Part shown: positions 43,142 to 49,904 of the stretch, piece by piece
How the letters are laid out: every line of letters starts with the position of its first letter
How positions within the stretch are numbered: position 1 is the stretch's first letter
NCBI GenBank assembly: GCA_910586765.1
Contig: CAJUJJ010000009.1
Coordinates: 1-49,904, forward strand
DNA from: an uncultured Clostridia bacterium
GTDB lineage: Bacteria; Bacillota; Clostridia; Lachnospirales; Anaerotignaceae
DNA: 49,904 bases
Reading direction: 5' to 3'
Program-made: the position numbers and the translations under genes
Notes under the pieces: model-generated
The model's input: the letters and a program-made list of their open reading frames with translations, nothing else
The model's database searches: none
Told to the model about the DNA's origin: nothing

Positions 43142-44704
43142 TTATTGCTGAGCATATTCTGAAAATGGTATATCGTCATATATAAATTTTTGGAGCATAT
43201 TTGCTGCTTCCTGCAAGTCATAATGATATACCCACAATTCAACGCCTTCTACTTCTGTTTTTGTTTTGTAGCCATCTGTTTGAATATAGTCATTCGGAAA
43301 ACTATCTTGTTCTAATATCAAATTTTTATTCATGGCAACAGGTGCTAACTGTAATATTTCTGAGTCCGTCATAGAAGTTTCCATCATAGGCATAAATGTT
43401 TTGATATAAGAAGGATATTGAAAAGGACTTAACTCTTTTGCTTTTTCAAACAAACACATCATTACTTTTCTTTGTCTGCTCGTTCTCATATCATCACTAT
43501 CACATTTTCTAATTCTGGAATAGCTTACTGCTTGTTCTCCATTAAGATGAACTGCACCTGTTTGCTGTATTTTTTCTACACCAGGAGCAACATATTTATT
43601 TAATTCCTGTCTTTCTGCTTCATTTAGCTCTACATCTATACCGCCCATTTTTTCTATAATTTCCGCCAACTGCTCAAAATTTACAGTAATATAGTCTGTA
43701 ATATCCATACCAAAATTTTCATTTAATGTTGCCATAGCTAATTCTGGCCCTCCATAAGAATAGGCGTGTGTTATTTTTGTTTTTCCATATTTAGGTAAAT
43801 TAACATAGGTATCTCTTGCAATAGAAACCATTTTAATTTTTCCTTTATTACCATCTATAGATACTATCATAATCGCATCTGAATTACCTGTATCTTCTCC
43901 ATTTCTGGAGTCCACACCAAATACTGCAATATTTTTAATTTTCATTTCTACAGATTGTATTTGTTTTTCTTCATTTACTTGTAACACTGTTTCGTCTACC
44001 GTTTCTCTTTGCATATCTTTTGTATAATACTTAAATGCTGCAAATGCTCCTCCTGCTCCCAAAAACAATATAAAAAATACAATTAAAAATGTCCTAATAA
44101 ATATTTTTCTTAATCTGTGTTGATTTTGTTTTCTTTGTGTTCTTTTTCCTGTTTGCTGTTTATGTATTTCTGATTGCATAGGCTGTCTGTTAGTGCCTAT
44201 CTGTTGAGGTGACTTATTCATTCCCATTTGTTGGGGTGGCCTATTTATTCCCATTTGTTGAGGCTGTCTATTCATTCCCATTTGTTGGGGCTGTCTATTC
44301 ATTCCCACTTGTTGGGGTTGTCTATTCATTCCCATTTGCTGGGGTTGTCTATTCATTCCCATTTGTTGAGATTGCCTATTCATTCCCATTTGTTGGGGCT
44401 GTCTATTCATTCCCATTTGTTGAGATTGCCTATTCACTCCCATTTGCTGGGGTTGTCTATTCATTCCCATTTGCTGGGGTTGTCTATTCATTCCCATTTG
44501 CTGGGGCTGTCTATTCATTCCCATTTGTTGGGGCTGTCTATTCATTCCCATCTGTTGGGATTGTCTATTTCTATCTATATGTACTGATTGCCTATTTTGC
44601 ATTTGAGATAATTGCCTATCCATTTGCTGTCTATTTTTATCTATTTGTGGCGGTTGCCTATAATATTGCTGCCTTCTTTTTCGTTCTTCTTCTTCTTTAC
44701 TCAA
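43142..44704 (-). CDS. LytR-CpsA-Psr (LCP) family protein with nonapeptide repeats
   Basis: 520 aa. LCP enzymes transfer undecaprenyl-linked polymers to peptidoglycan on the outer face of the membrane. Residues 1-190 are a cytoplasmic Gln/Asn/Met/Arg-rich tail with 14 tandem nonapeptides (48-173). A membrane helix follows (FIRTFLIVFFILFLGAGGAFAAF). The LCP domain has FGVDSRNGEDTGNSDAIMIVSID, VSIARDTYVNLPKYGKTKITHAYSYGG and YSRIRKCDSDDMRTSRQRK, with the usual Arg and Asp residues. The start is TTG after GGAGGG. The tail is far longer than in typical LCP proteins. Confidence 0.92.
   Translation of the reverse strand: MSKEEEERKRRQQYYRQPPQIDKNRQQMDRQLSQMQNRQSVHIDRNRQSQQMGMNRQPQQMGMNRQPQQMGMNRQPQQMGMNRQPQQMGVNRQSQQMGMNRQPQQMGMNRQSQQMGMNRQPQQMGMNRQPQQVGMNRQPQQMGMNRQPQQMGINRPPQQMGMNKSPQQIGTNRQPMQSEIHKQQTGKRTQRKQNQHRLRKIFIRTFLIVFFILFLGAGGAFAAFKYYTKDMQRETVDETVLQVNEEKQIQSVEMKIKNIAVFGVDSRNGEDTGNSDAIMIVSIDGNKGKIKMVSIARDTYVNLPKYGKTKITHAYSYGGPELAMATLNENFGMDITDYITVNFEQLAEIIEKMGGIDVELNEAERQELNKYVAPGVEKIQQTGAVHLNGEQAVSYSRIRKCDSDDMRTSRQRKVMMCLFEKAKELSPFQYPSYIKTFMPMMETSMTDSEILQLAPVAMNKNLILEQDSFPNDYIQTDGYKTKTEVEGVELWVYHYDLQEAANMLQKFIYDDIPFSEYAQQ
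44186..44563 (-). repeat. 14 tandem 27-bp repeats encoding QPQQMGMNR
   Basis: Fourteen consecutive nonapeptide units encode residues 48-173 of the LCP protein, with consensus Q-P-Q-Q-M-G-M-N-R. Units near the membrane side are more divergent (for example P-P-Q-Q-M-G-M-N-K and S-P-Q-Q-I-G-T-N-R). Several central copies are identical or nearly so at the DNA level, which allows copy-number change by slippage or recombination. Each unit adds one positive charge and up to two Met. Confidence 0.93.
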
Positions 44705-44779
44705 AAATTTCCCTCCATATCATATTTTTTAATACTATACCATAAAACGTTGTTTTTTGACAATATTTTAAGGCACAAA

Positions 44780-44808
44780 AAAAGACACCTTATATTTAGA
44801 TGTCTTTT
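44780..44808 (-). terminator. terminator of thiW-thiD
   Basis: An 11-bp stem AAAAGACATCT/AGGTGTCTTTT (with G-U pairs) followed by a T-run lies just after the thiD stop on the minus strand. Confidence 0.75.
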
Positions 44809-44816
44809 CATTAATT

Positions 44817-45623
44817 TTATTCTATTTTCATACCAGCTTTTTGATATAATTCATAAAAATGATTTGTAGGACCTACACCTTTTCCAATATTTAAAGAATG
44901 TTCTATTGCAGTTATAATATATTCTTTGGCATTTTTTACAGATTGTTCTGCCGTATTTCCTTTTGCTAAATTTGCTGCTATAGCAGAAGAAAGTGTGCAA
45001 CCTGTACCATGTGTATTTTTTGTTTGTATTCTTTTTGCTTCTAAATACACATAATTCTTGCCATCATAAAAAATGTCTGTAGCATCACTTTCCAAATGTC
45101 CCCCTTTTATCAGCACATTTTTTGCTCCCATATCATATATCATTTTAGCTGCTTTTTCCATATCTTTTAAATCTTTTATAGAAGTGCCTGTAATCACTTC
45201 TGCTTCAGGTAAATTAGGCGTTACAATATCAGCAAGGGGAATTAATTCCTCTATAAGTGTTTGTTTTGCATCCGGTTTCATTAAATCAAAACCACTTTTA
45301 GAAATCATAACTGGGTCTACCACTACATTTTTTACTTTATATTGTTTTAATTTTTCAGCAATAGCTTTTATCGTTTCAATTTTAGAAACCATACCTATTT
45401 TCACTGCACTTACTTCAATATCTGTAAATATAGCATCTATTTGTTTTTTTATAATTTCTGGTGTAATATCTTGACAGTCAAAAACACCTTTTGTATTTTG
45501 TACTGTCACTGCTGTAATAACACTCATACCATATGTACCCAATGCAGAAAATGTTTTAATATCCGCTTGTATCCCTGCTCCTCCGCAAGTGTCGCTTCCT
45601 GCAATGGTTAAAACGTGTTTCAT
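44817..45623 (-). CDS. thiD: hydroxymethylpyrimidine (phosphate) kinase
   Basis: 268-aa ribokinase-fold enzyme that phosphorylates HMP and HMP-P for thiamine synthesis and salvage. It shows LTIAGSDTCGGAGIQADIKTFSALGTYG, ITAVTVQNT, VVDPVMISKSG, VTPNLPEAEVITG, VLIKGGHL and NTHGTGCTLSSAIAANLA with the catalytic Asn-x-x-Gly-x-Gly-Cys region. Typical length. It begins 14 bases after thiW in the same TPP-controlled operon. AGGAGG precedes the ATG. Confidence 0.96.
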   Translation of the reverse strand: MKHVLTIAGSDTCGGAGIQADIKTFSALGTYGMSVITAVTVQNTKGVFDCQDITPEIIKKQIDAIFTDIEVSAVKIGMVSKIETIKAIAEKLKQYKVKNVVVDPVMISKSGFDLMKPDAKQTLIEELIPLADIVTPNLPEAEVITGTSIKDLKDMEKAAKMIYDMGAKNVLIKGGHLESDATDIFYDGKNYVYLEAKRIQTKNTHGTGCTLSSAIAANLAKGNTAEQSVKNAKEYIITAIEHSLNIGKGVGPTNHFYELYQKAGMKIE

Positions 45624-45637
45624 AATTTATTTTCCTC

Positions 45638-46132
45638 CTATTCTCCTACAATTTTCTTTGCTGTAGATACAAAAGCACTTGACTGCAATATCAGCAAAGC
45701 GATAATACTTCCGCCTATTGTACTGATTAAAAATGGTACAACATATGCAAAAGCACCTACTGCATTGCCCATTATAAATACTGCTATAGGTACTGCTAAA
45801 AATCCTCCTAATATACCTGTACCAAATACTTCGCCAAATGCAGTAATATAATTATTTTTGGTCAAACGATACAGTTGTCCTGCTAATAATGCTCCCACCA
45901 TACTTCCAGGAAATGCCATTAAAGAACCTGTTCCCATAAAATTTCTTAAAAGTGATATACAAAAAGCATTCATAACGCCATACCATGGCCCTAATAATAC
46001 AGCAGAAAGCACATTAATCGTATGTTGTACAGGAAAACATTTTGATGCTCCTATAGGAATATAAATAAGTTGTCCTGCTAAAGCACCTATTGCAATAAGC
46101 AATGCAGATATTGTTAATTTTCTTGTTTTCAT
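45638..46132 (-). CDS. thiW: ThiW, S component of an ECF thiamine-precursor transporter
   Basis: 164-aa polytopic membrane protein with about six helices. The segments LIAIGALAGQLIYIPIGASKCFPVQHTINVLSAVLLGPWYGVMNAF and MAFPGSMVGALLAGQLY are typical of ThiW, which is predicted to import a thiazole precursor. The start at 46132 has AAGGAG 9 bases upstream; an earlier ATG adds 13 polar residues. Shared ECF energising subunits (EcfA/EcfT) are not in this window. It is co-transcribed with thiD under a TPP riboswitch. Confidence 0.92.
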   Translation of the reverse strand: MKTRKLTISALLIAIGALAGQLIYIPIGASKCFPVQHTINVLSAVLLGPWYGVMNAFCISLLRNFMGTGSLMAFPGSMVGALLAGQLYRLTKNNYITAFGEVFGTGILGGFLAVPIAVFIMGNAVGAFAYVVPFLISTIGGSIIALLILQSSAFVSTAKKIVGE

Positions 46133-46206
46133 AAAAATCCACTCCTTTTTTGATTGTTGTACAGACGACATATTAAAAAATGATTTAGGCTGGGGAAATG
46201 CCTCAA

Positions 46207-46243
46207 ATAAAAAAGCATAGCAAACTCTTTTTATTTGCTATGC
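46207..46243 (-). terminator. expression-platform terminator of the TPP riboswitch
   Basis: A 10-bp perfect stem (GCATAGCAAA/TTTGCTATGC) followed on the minus strand by a T-run, between the aptamer and thiW. It would cause early termination when TPP is bound. Confidence 0.8.
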
Positions 46244-46356
46244 CTATTTTGCACTAAACCGCTTCCCTCCGCTAGCATTATCTAGTTCAGGTTTAAGGGT
46301 ACAAAACACTTGTTTTATTCTCAGCCAATACCACTACTGGCACCCCTAGCAATACT
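46244..46356 (-). promoter_or_regulatory. TPP riboswitch (THI element)
   Basis: On the minus strand the core elements appear in order: AGGGGTGCC, GGCTGAGA, ACCCTTAAACCTGA, CTAGATAATGCTAGCGGAGGGA. These are the THI-box signatures of the TPP aptamer. It lies between a consensus promoter and a terminator ahead of thiW-thiD, so it should turn the operon off when thiamine pyrophosphate is plentiful. Confidence 0.95.
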
Positions 46357-46403
46357 TATAATAGTAAAAAACAGCATATACTGTCATTACTATATTTTGT
46401 TAC

Positions 46404-46432
46404 AGTATACTATTGTTTTTTTATTCTGTCAA
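46404..46432 (-). promoter_or_regulatory. promoter of the TPP-controlled thiW-thiD operon
   Basis: Minus-strand TTGACA (46432-46427) and TATACT (46409-46404) with a 17-base spacer, ~50 bases upstream of the aptamer core. Confidence 0.8.
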
Positions 46433-46438
46433 TAGTTT

Positions 46439-47686
46439 TTATGTTATTGTTGCTACAATATATCCTTTTCCATCTGGTTTTTTTTGTGCAGTCATACCCA
46501 ATATTTGAGCAAGCTGCTCTATATCAAAATACAAATCGCCGTCTATAGTATAACACTGTGTTTCTACAACTGTACCATCTACTGCAATATGATAATTACT
46601 TTTTTTAGTAATATATTTTTCGCTGTTGTCCAAAAGCATTTCATTCCCTACAGATGTGTATGTACCGCCTTTTATAATGTTTACTGTATTTGTTTTGTTG
46701 TCATATTTTATTTCAAACTGTGCTTCTGTATCTGAAACAACAGTAGCAAAATCTCTCAGACGAATATAATCTTTTCCCATAATGGTATTAAAATTAATAG
46801 CCATTTCTTTTTGATTTACCAATATTCTACCCGACCAGAAAGGTGTCTTTTTCATATTTACAATGTCTAAATCATAAGGTTTTATGTAATCCGTATAAAT
46901 ACCGTAGCAACCTGCTTCTAACATCATTTTAAAATCTAACATTCTATTTACTGTATGAGCATATACCCTAATTCCTTTTGCAGTCAATTTTTGTATATTT
47001 TCCTTTTTCACTGCTTCGTAATTAACTGTCACGACATCAATGCCATTGTTAGCACAAAATGCTGCAATTTCATCATAATTAGGGTTAGGTGTCTGATATA
47101 ATGTATATATCCAATTTGTAAAAGGATATATTTGTTTTACAGTATCTAACATTTCTGTATTATATATTTGTACCACAATTCTATTTAATATATCTTCTTT
47201 GCCCATTGCTTTAGCTGCATTAACAATCGCTGTAAATTCTTTTTGTATTCTTTGTGTATCTGTATATTTTGTATCTGTAATTAAATAAACATCTTCATAT
47301 TCTGCCAATAATGTCAAAAGTTGTGTTGCTGTAATAGGAGTATAACGAAAATTAATTTTTTCATTGCTAAAACGACCGCTGTTCATTTCTGTAGAGCCAT
47401 TTACTTTTTGTTCTAAATTGTAATAAGAATCTTGGTCAAAATCGTGTCTTACTACAAGAATGTTATCACTTGTAAAACTGAAATCAGCTTCCATTACTTT
47501 ATAACCATTTTCCCAAGAGTGAATAAAAGCCTCTTTGGAATTGGTTTCTTTTTTATCTTCTATTGCTCCTAAAGCATGAGCAACTAATCTATTCTCTTCA
47601 TACCATTTTTTGTTTTGTTCTGCTCTAATAGGGGTACAAAAAAACATTGTTGCAAACAAAACTGTCACAATCTGTTTTAATTTCAC
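46439..47686 (-). CDS. secreted GDPD-family phosphodiesterase with copper-amine-oxidase-like domain
   Basis: 415 aa. A signal peptide (VKLKQIVTVLFATMFFCTPIRA, GTG start after GAGGTGG) precedes a TIM-barrel GDPD/PI-PLC-like domain. That domain shows RLVAHALGAI, ETNSKEAFIHSWENGYKVMEADFSFTSDNILVVRHDFD, YLITDTKYTD and IDVVTVNYE. Key His, Glu-Ala-Asp and His-Asp residues are seen, but the usual HRG is HAL. From ~residue 285 a domain resembling the N-terminal module of copper amine oxidase follows (LVNQKEMAINFNTIMGKDYIRLRDFATVV), known from Clostridia surface proteins. The likely role is hydrolysis of phosphodiester head groups or wall teichoic polymers outside the cell (inference). The longer frame up to 47731 lacks a ribosome binding site. 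Confidence 0.83.
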   Translation of the reverse strand: MKLKQIVTVLFATMFFCTPIRAEQNKKWYEENRLVAHALGAIEDKKETNSKEAFIHSWENGYKVMEADFSFTSDNILVVRHDFDQDSYYNLEQKVNGSTEMNSGRFSNEKINFRYTPITATQLLTLLAEYEDVYLITDTKYTDTQRIQKEFTAIVNAAKAMGKEDILNRIVVQIYNTEMLDTVKQIYPFTNWIYTLYQTPNPNYDEIAAFCANNGIDVVTVNYEAVKKENIQKLTAKGIRVYAHTVNRMLDFKMMLEAGCYGIYTDYIKPYDLDIVNMKKTPFWSGRILVNQKEMAINFNTIMGKDYIRLRDFATVVSDTEAQFEIKYDNKTNTVNIIKGGTYTSVGNEMLLDNSEKYITKKSNYHIAVDGTVVETQCYTIDGDLYFDIEQLAQILGMTAQKKPDGKGYIVATIT

Positions 47687-47753
47687 TTTTTCCACCTCAT
47701 TATATTGTATTGAGATATCTCCCTTATGCAAACAGCATTACTACTATAAAAAA

Positions 47754-47792
47754 AGCAATGGAGTGGGGAAAACTTTCCCCACTTTTATTGCT
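47754..47792 (-). terminator. terminator of the DUF1292 gene
   Basis: A long stem centred on GTGGGGAAA/TTTCCCCAC with outer AGCAAT/ATTGCT, followed by a T-run on the minus strand. Confidence 0.85.
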
Positions 47793-47802
47793 GTTAATTC
47801 TT

Positions 47803-48096
47803 TTATTCTTCTTCATACAAATCATAAAAAGCATTTGATACTTTTTCAAATTCTTCATCATCTTCTATAACATCTAGTTCAATCTCATCTTCATTTTCTT
47901 TGTATTCATATAAATATACTTCTTCTCCGTCTAGTGGAAGTAGTGCAATATATTCTTTTTGTTCTATTCCCTCTACTTCAAAAACACCTAATATGCCACA
48001 CTCCACTTCTGTATCATCATCTAATGTCAGTGTCATTGTTTCCAATTCTAATTCCTCGTCGTGGTCGTGTCCACAGCTGCATTGTTTTTCATTCAT
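47803..48096 (-). CDS. DUF1292-domain protein
   Basis: 97-aa very acidic protein. The N terminus MNEKQCSCGHDHDEE is a possible metal-binding cluster. The DUF1292 core is MTLTLDDDTEVECGILGVFEVEGIEQKEYIALLPLDGEEVYLYEYKE. The family is common in Bacillota, where it usually accompanies Holliday-junction or tRNA enzymes; the function is unknown. Its ATG overlaps the end of the helicase gene by 8 bases and its ribosome binding site lies in the helicase's last codons, so the two are translationally coupled. Confidence 0.9.
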   Translation of the reverse strand: MNEKQCSCGHDHDEELELETMTLTLDDDTEVECGILGVFEVEGIEQKEYIALLPLDGEEVYLYEYKENEDEIELDVIEDDEEFEKVSNAFYDLYEEE

Positions 48097-49318
48097 AATG
48101 ATTGCCTCCTTTATTTTTTTTGATATATTGTTTTTTATTATTTTTCAGATTTTCAGTATATTGTTTTTTGATATTGGTGCTATCTGTTAATTTTCCAAAT
48201 GACATTTCTTTCTGTTCAAATAAAATATTCCACGTTTTTTGATATTTTTTTATCCATTTTGTTTCATAAGGTGTTACAATAGAAATCACTTTTCCTTTTT
48301 GTCCTTTTCTGCCTGTTCTGCCAGCTCTGTGTAAATAGTAAGAAGGTTCTTCTGGTATGTCCATATTAATAATATGTGTAACACCTTCTATATCTAGTCC
48401 TCTCGCTCCAATATCAGAAGATACCAATATATTAATATTTCCTTGTCTAAATTTTTCTATAGCATATTGTCTTTCTGTTTTGTATGCCCTTCCATAAATA
48501 CCATCTGCTTTTAATCCATGATAACAAAGTTTGTCCACTGTTACAGCAATATTTTCTGCATTATTTAAAAATACAATAGCCTTTTGAGGTTTTTCTGCTG
48601 CAAGTATTTTTCTCAGAACAACAAATTTTTGTCTTCTTTCTGCCACAATATAATGATGTGATATTTCTTTTGGTACGCTAGTATTTTGCATAGCAATATT
48701 TATTACATCTGGCTTCATTATTTCATTTGCTTTTTGTATTGTTTGTTGTGTAATGGTTGCCGACAAAATAATTAACTGTCTTTGTTTCAGAGTAGTTTTG
48801 ATTACTGCTTTTACACCATCTCTATTCAAATCATCTAAAAGCCTGTCACCTTCATCTAATACAATCGTTTTTACAGTATGTGCAGTAATTTTTTTATGCT
48901 GTATAAAATACAATATACGTCCTGCTGAGCCCACTACAATATGTGGCTTTTGTTTTAATTTTTCTATTTGTCTTGTCATACTGGCACTGCCTATTATCAA
49001 AGCACTTTTTACAGGTATTTCTGACGCTTCACAAATCAATTCTATTTGTTTTTGCACTTGAGATGCTAATTCGTGTGTTGGTGTAATTACTATAATTTGT
49101 GTTTTTCTCAATTCTAAATCTATATTTTGAATTAAAGGAAGTAAATACGCAAATGTTTTTCCCGAACCTGTTTCAGAACGTGCTATTACATCAGTACCTT
49201 TTAATATAGGGGGGATTGCCTGCTGTTGTATTTGTGTAGGCACAGTAATACCTATGCTGTTAAGCCCCTTTTGCAATGCTGGAGAAATGCCTAGCTGTAC
49301 AAAATTTTCTTCATTCAT
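48089..49318 (-). CDS. DEAD-box-family RNA helicase with a DEGD motif II
   Basis: 409 aa. Q motif PTQIQQQAIP, motif I ARSETGSGKTFAYLLP, motif Ia PTHELASQ, Ib GSAGRI (usually TPGRI), motif II VLDEGDRLL, motif III SAT, motif IV IVFLNNAE, motif V SSDIGARGLDIEGV and motif VI HRAGRTGRKG. The third residue of motif II is Gly in place of Ala, and motif Ib is slightly altered, but the ATPase residues are intact. A short basic tail follows. It is closest to CshB-type helicases of Bacillota. It is coupled to the DUF1292 gene downstream. Confidence 0.92.
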   Translation of the reverse strand: MNEENFVQLGISPALQKGLNSIGITVPTQIQQQAIPPILKGTDVIARSETGSGKTFAYLLPLIQNIDLELRKTQIIVITPTHELASQVQKQIELICEASEIPVKSALIIGSASMTRQIEKLKQKPHIVVGSAGRILYFIQHKKITAHTVKTIVLDEGDRLLDDLNRDGVKAVIKTTLKQRQLIILSATITQQTIQKANEIMKPDVINIAMQNTSVPKEISHHYIVAERRQKFVVLRKILAAEKPQKAIVFLNNAENIAVTVDKLCYHGLKADGIYGRAYKTERQYAIEKFRQGNINILVSSDIGARGLDIEGVTHIINMDIPEEPSYYLHRAGRTGRKGQKGKVISIVTPYETKWIKKYQKTWNILFEQKEMSFGKLTDSTNIKKQYTENLKNNKKQYIKKNKGGNHYE

Positions 49319-49452
49319 ATTCTTTTTCCCTTTCTTATTGTATTTTCAAATTATAGCGTTTTTCTGTTAAAAGTGCAATACTAAAAACATACAATATCAT
49401 TAAAATCCATATTATTACACTATAATATAATTGCACTTATTTTTTTACAAAA

Positions 49453-49481
49453 AAAATCTGTCGGAAAAACCGACAGACTTT
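49453..49481 (-). terminator. terminator of the partial Pro-rich protein gene
   Basis: A stem AGTCTGTCGG/CCGACAGATT (G-U at one end) with an A/T-rich loop, followed by a long T-run on the minus strand. It lies 9 bases past the stop of the truncated gene. Confidence 0.85.
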
Positions 49482-49489
49482 TTCATTTT

Positions 49490-49904
49490 TTATTGTGCAA
49501 TTTCAATGACTTTTGTTCTAATTCTTGGTATACCGTGTCCTATAGTCACCTTTACTACAACAGTACCCACATTTTTGGCAATAAGCACATTTTTCTCAAT
49601 AACGGATTCTGTACCATCATCTTTTACAATAGACCATACTGCATTTTGATAATTTGTACCTGTACCGTCTGCATTTTTAGCATACAACAATATTTCACTA
49701 TTTGTCATACGTTCACCTTTTGTACTTATTACAATACTCTTGTCTTCTGGTATTGCTGGTACAGCTGGAGTTGTTTGAGTACCTGCTGGCTGTACTGGAA
49801 CTGCTGGTGTTTCTTCTTTTTCTTCTGGTACTGCTGGCTGTACTGGAACTGCTGGTATTTCTTCTTTTTCTTCTGGTTCAGCTGGCTGTACTGGAATTGC
49901 TGGT
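49490..49904 (-). CDS. 3' end of a surface-type protein with Pro/Glu/Val repeats (partial)
   Basis: The frame is open to the window edge, so only the last 137 residues are visible. A 16-residue repeat of the form P-A-V-P-V-Q-P-A-V-P-E-E-K-E-E-T occurs at least 2.5 times from 49903 to ~49780. A ~95-residue beta-rich end follows (SIVISTKGERMTNSEILLYAKNADGTGTNYQNAVWSIVKDDG; VLIAKNVGTVVVKVTIGHGIPRI), which looks like a BIG/Ig-like domain. An internal ATG at 49708 is not a likely start because the upstream frame stays open and repetitive. It is probably extracellular. The full domain content is unknown. Confidence 0.75.
   Translation of the reverse strand, partial: PAIPVQPAEPEEKEEIPAVPVQPAVPEEKEETPAVPVQPAGTQTTPAVPAIPEDKSIVISTKGERMTNSEILLYAKNADGTGTNYQNAVWSIVKDDGTESVIEKNVLIAKNVGTVVVKVTIGHGIPRIRTKVIEIAQ

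Noticed and set aside
44186..44563. CRISPR-like array of short repeats
   Set aside because: Repeats are directly adjacent with no spacers, have a 27-bp period in frame, and encode a steady nonapeptide. It is a coding tandem repeat.
44209..44745. Long plus-strand frames rich in SFPFVG and HSHLLG repeats
   Set aside because: They are antisense images of the LCP nonapeptide repeats, with no ribosome binding site and no known family.

Overview
The window is an AT-rich stretch of a spore-forming, low-GC Bacillota chromosome, most likely class Clostridia and possibly near the Lachnospirales. The evidence is a Gpr-type spore protease, a SpoIID-domain protein, two VanW-family proteins, a T-box leader, a Clostridia-style 6S RNA, frequent TTG/GTG starts after strong purine-rich ribosome binding sites, and many compact bidirectional terminators. 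No tRNA, rRNA, CRISPR array, insertion sequence or prophage module was seen. Genus-level placement is not possible by eye.

Layout. 1-4.7 kb: a tiny signal-peptide-like ORF, rpsT (minus) and gpr (plus) diverging, two divergent XRE regulators, and the conserved UPF0210/ACT pair. 4.8-8.6 kb: an SLH-SpoIID lipoprotein, two more XRE regulators (one with its ribosome binding site inside an 11-bp inverted repeat), and 6S RNA. 8.7-11.2 kb: lspA, fba and an MBL-fold hydrolase. 11.2-13.4 kb: a small accessory patch with a zinc-ribbon protein, a VbhA-like small ORF without a normal start codon, a DUF6809-like protein, an XRE regulator and an Rpn-type PD-(D/E)XK protein. 13.5-17 kb: an aminotransferase, then a fluC/AIR-synthase-like/GNAT operon. 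17-29.4 kb: a YoaR/VanW/G5 cell-wall protein, then a six-gene minus-strand operon joining an ABC exporter-like pair, a large membrane protein, a coiled-coil membrane protein and two VWA/BatA-type membrane proteins. This operon is the best candidate for an uncharacterised envelope system. 29.5-34.1 kb: a UvrD-like helicase (minus), then a GT4 glycosyltransferase and hisC (plus). 34.1-37.7 kb: a tightly coupled operon of ECF sigma factor, zinc-finger anti-sigma factor, polytopic membrane protein, tsaD and an SDR resembling the EF-P 5-aminopentanone reductase. 37.9-43.1 kb: rnz, a short VanW protein, and metNIQ under a T-box with an AUG specifier. 43.1-49.9 kb: an LCP-family wall polymer ligase with 14 tandem nonapeptide repeats, thiW-thiD under a TPP riboswitch, a GDPD-copper-amine-oxidase-like fusion, a DUF1292 protein, a DEAD-box-type helicase with DEGD in motif II, and the 3' end of a Pro-rich repeat protein that runs off the window.

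How it works together. Much of the content concerns the envelope (LCP, VanW, SpoIID/SLH, LspA, GT4, VWA/BatA-ABC, ECF sigma/anti-sigma). RNA-based control is well represented: a Met T-box, a TPP riboswitch, 6S RNA and a candidate ribosome-binding-site-occluding hairpin. All domain assignments are by visual motif recognition; no database search was run.
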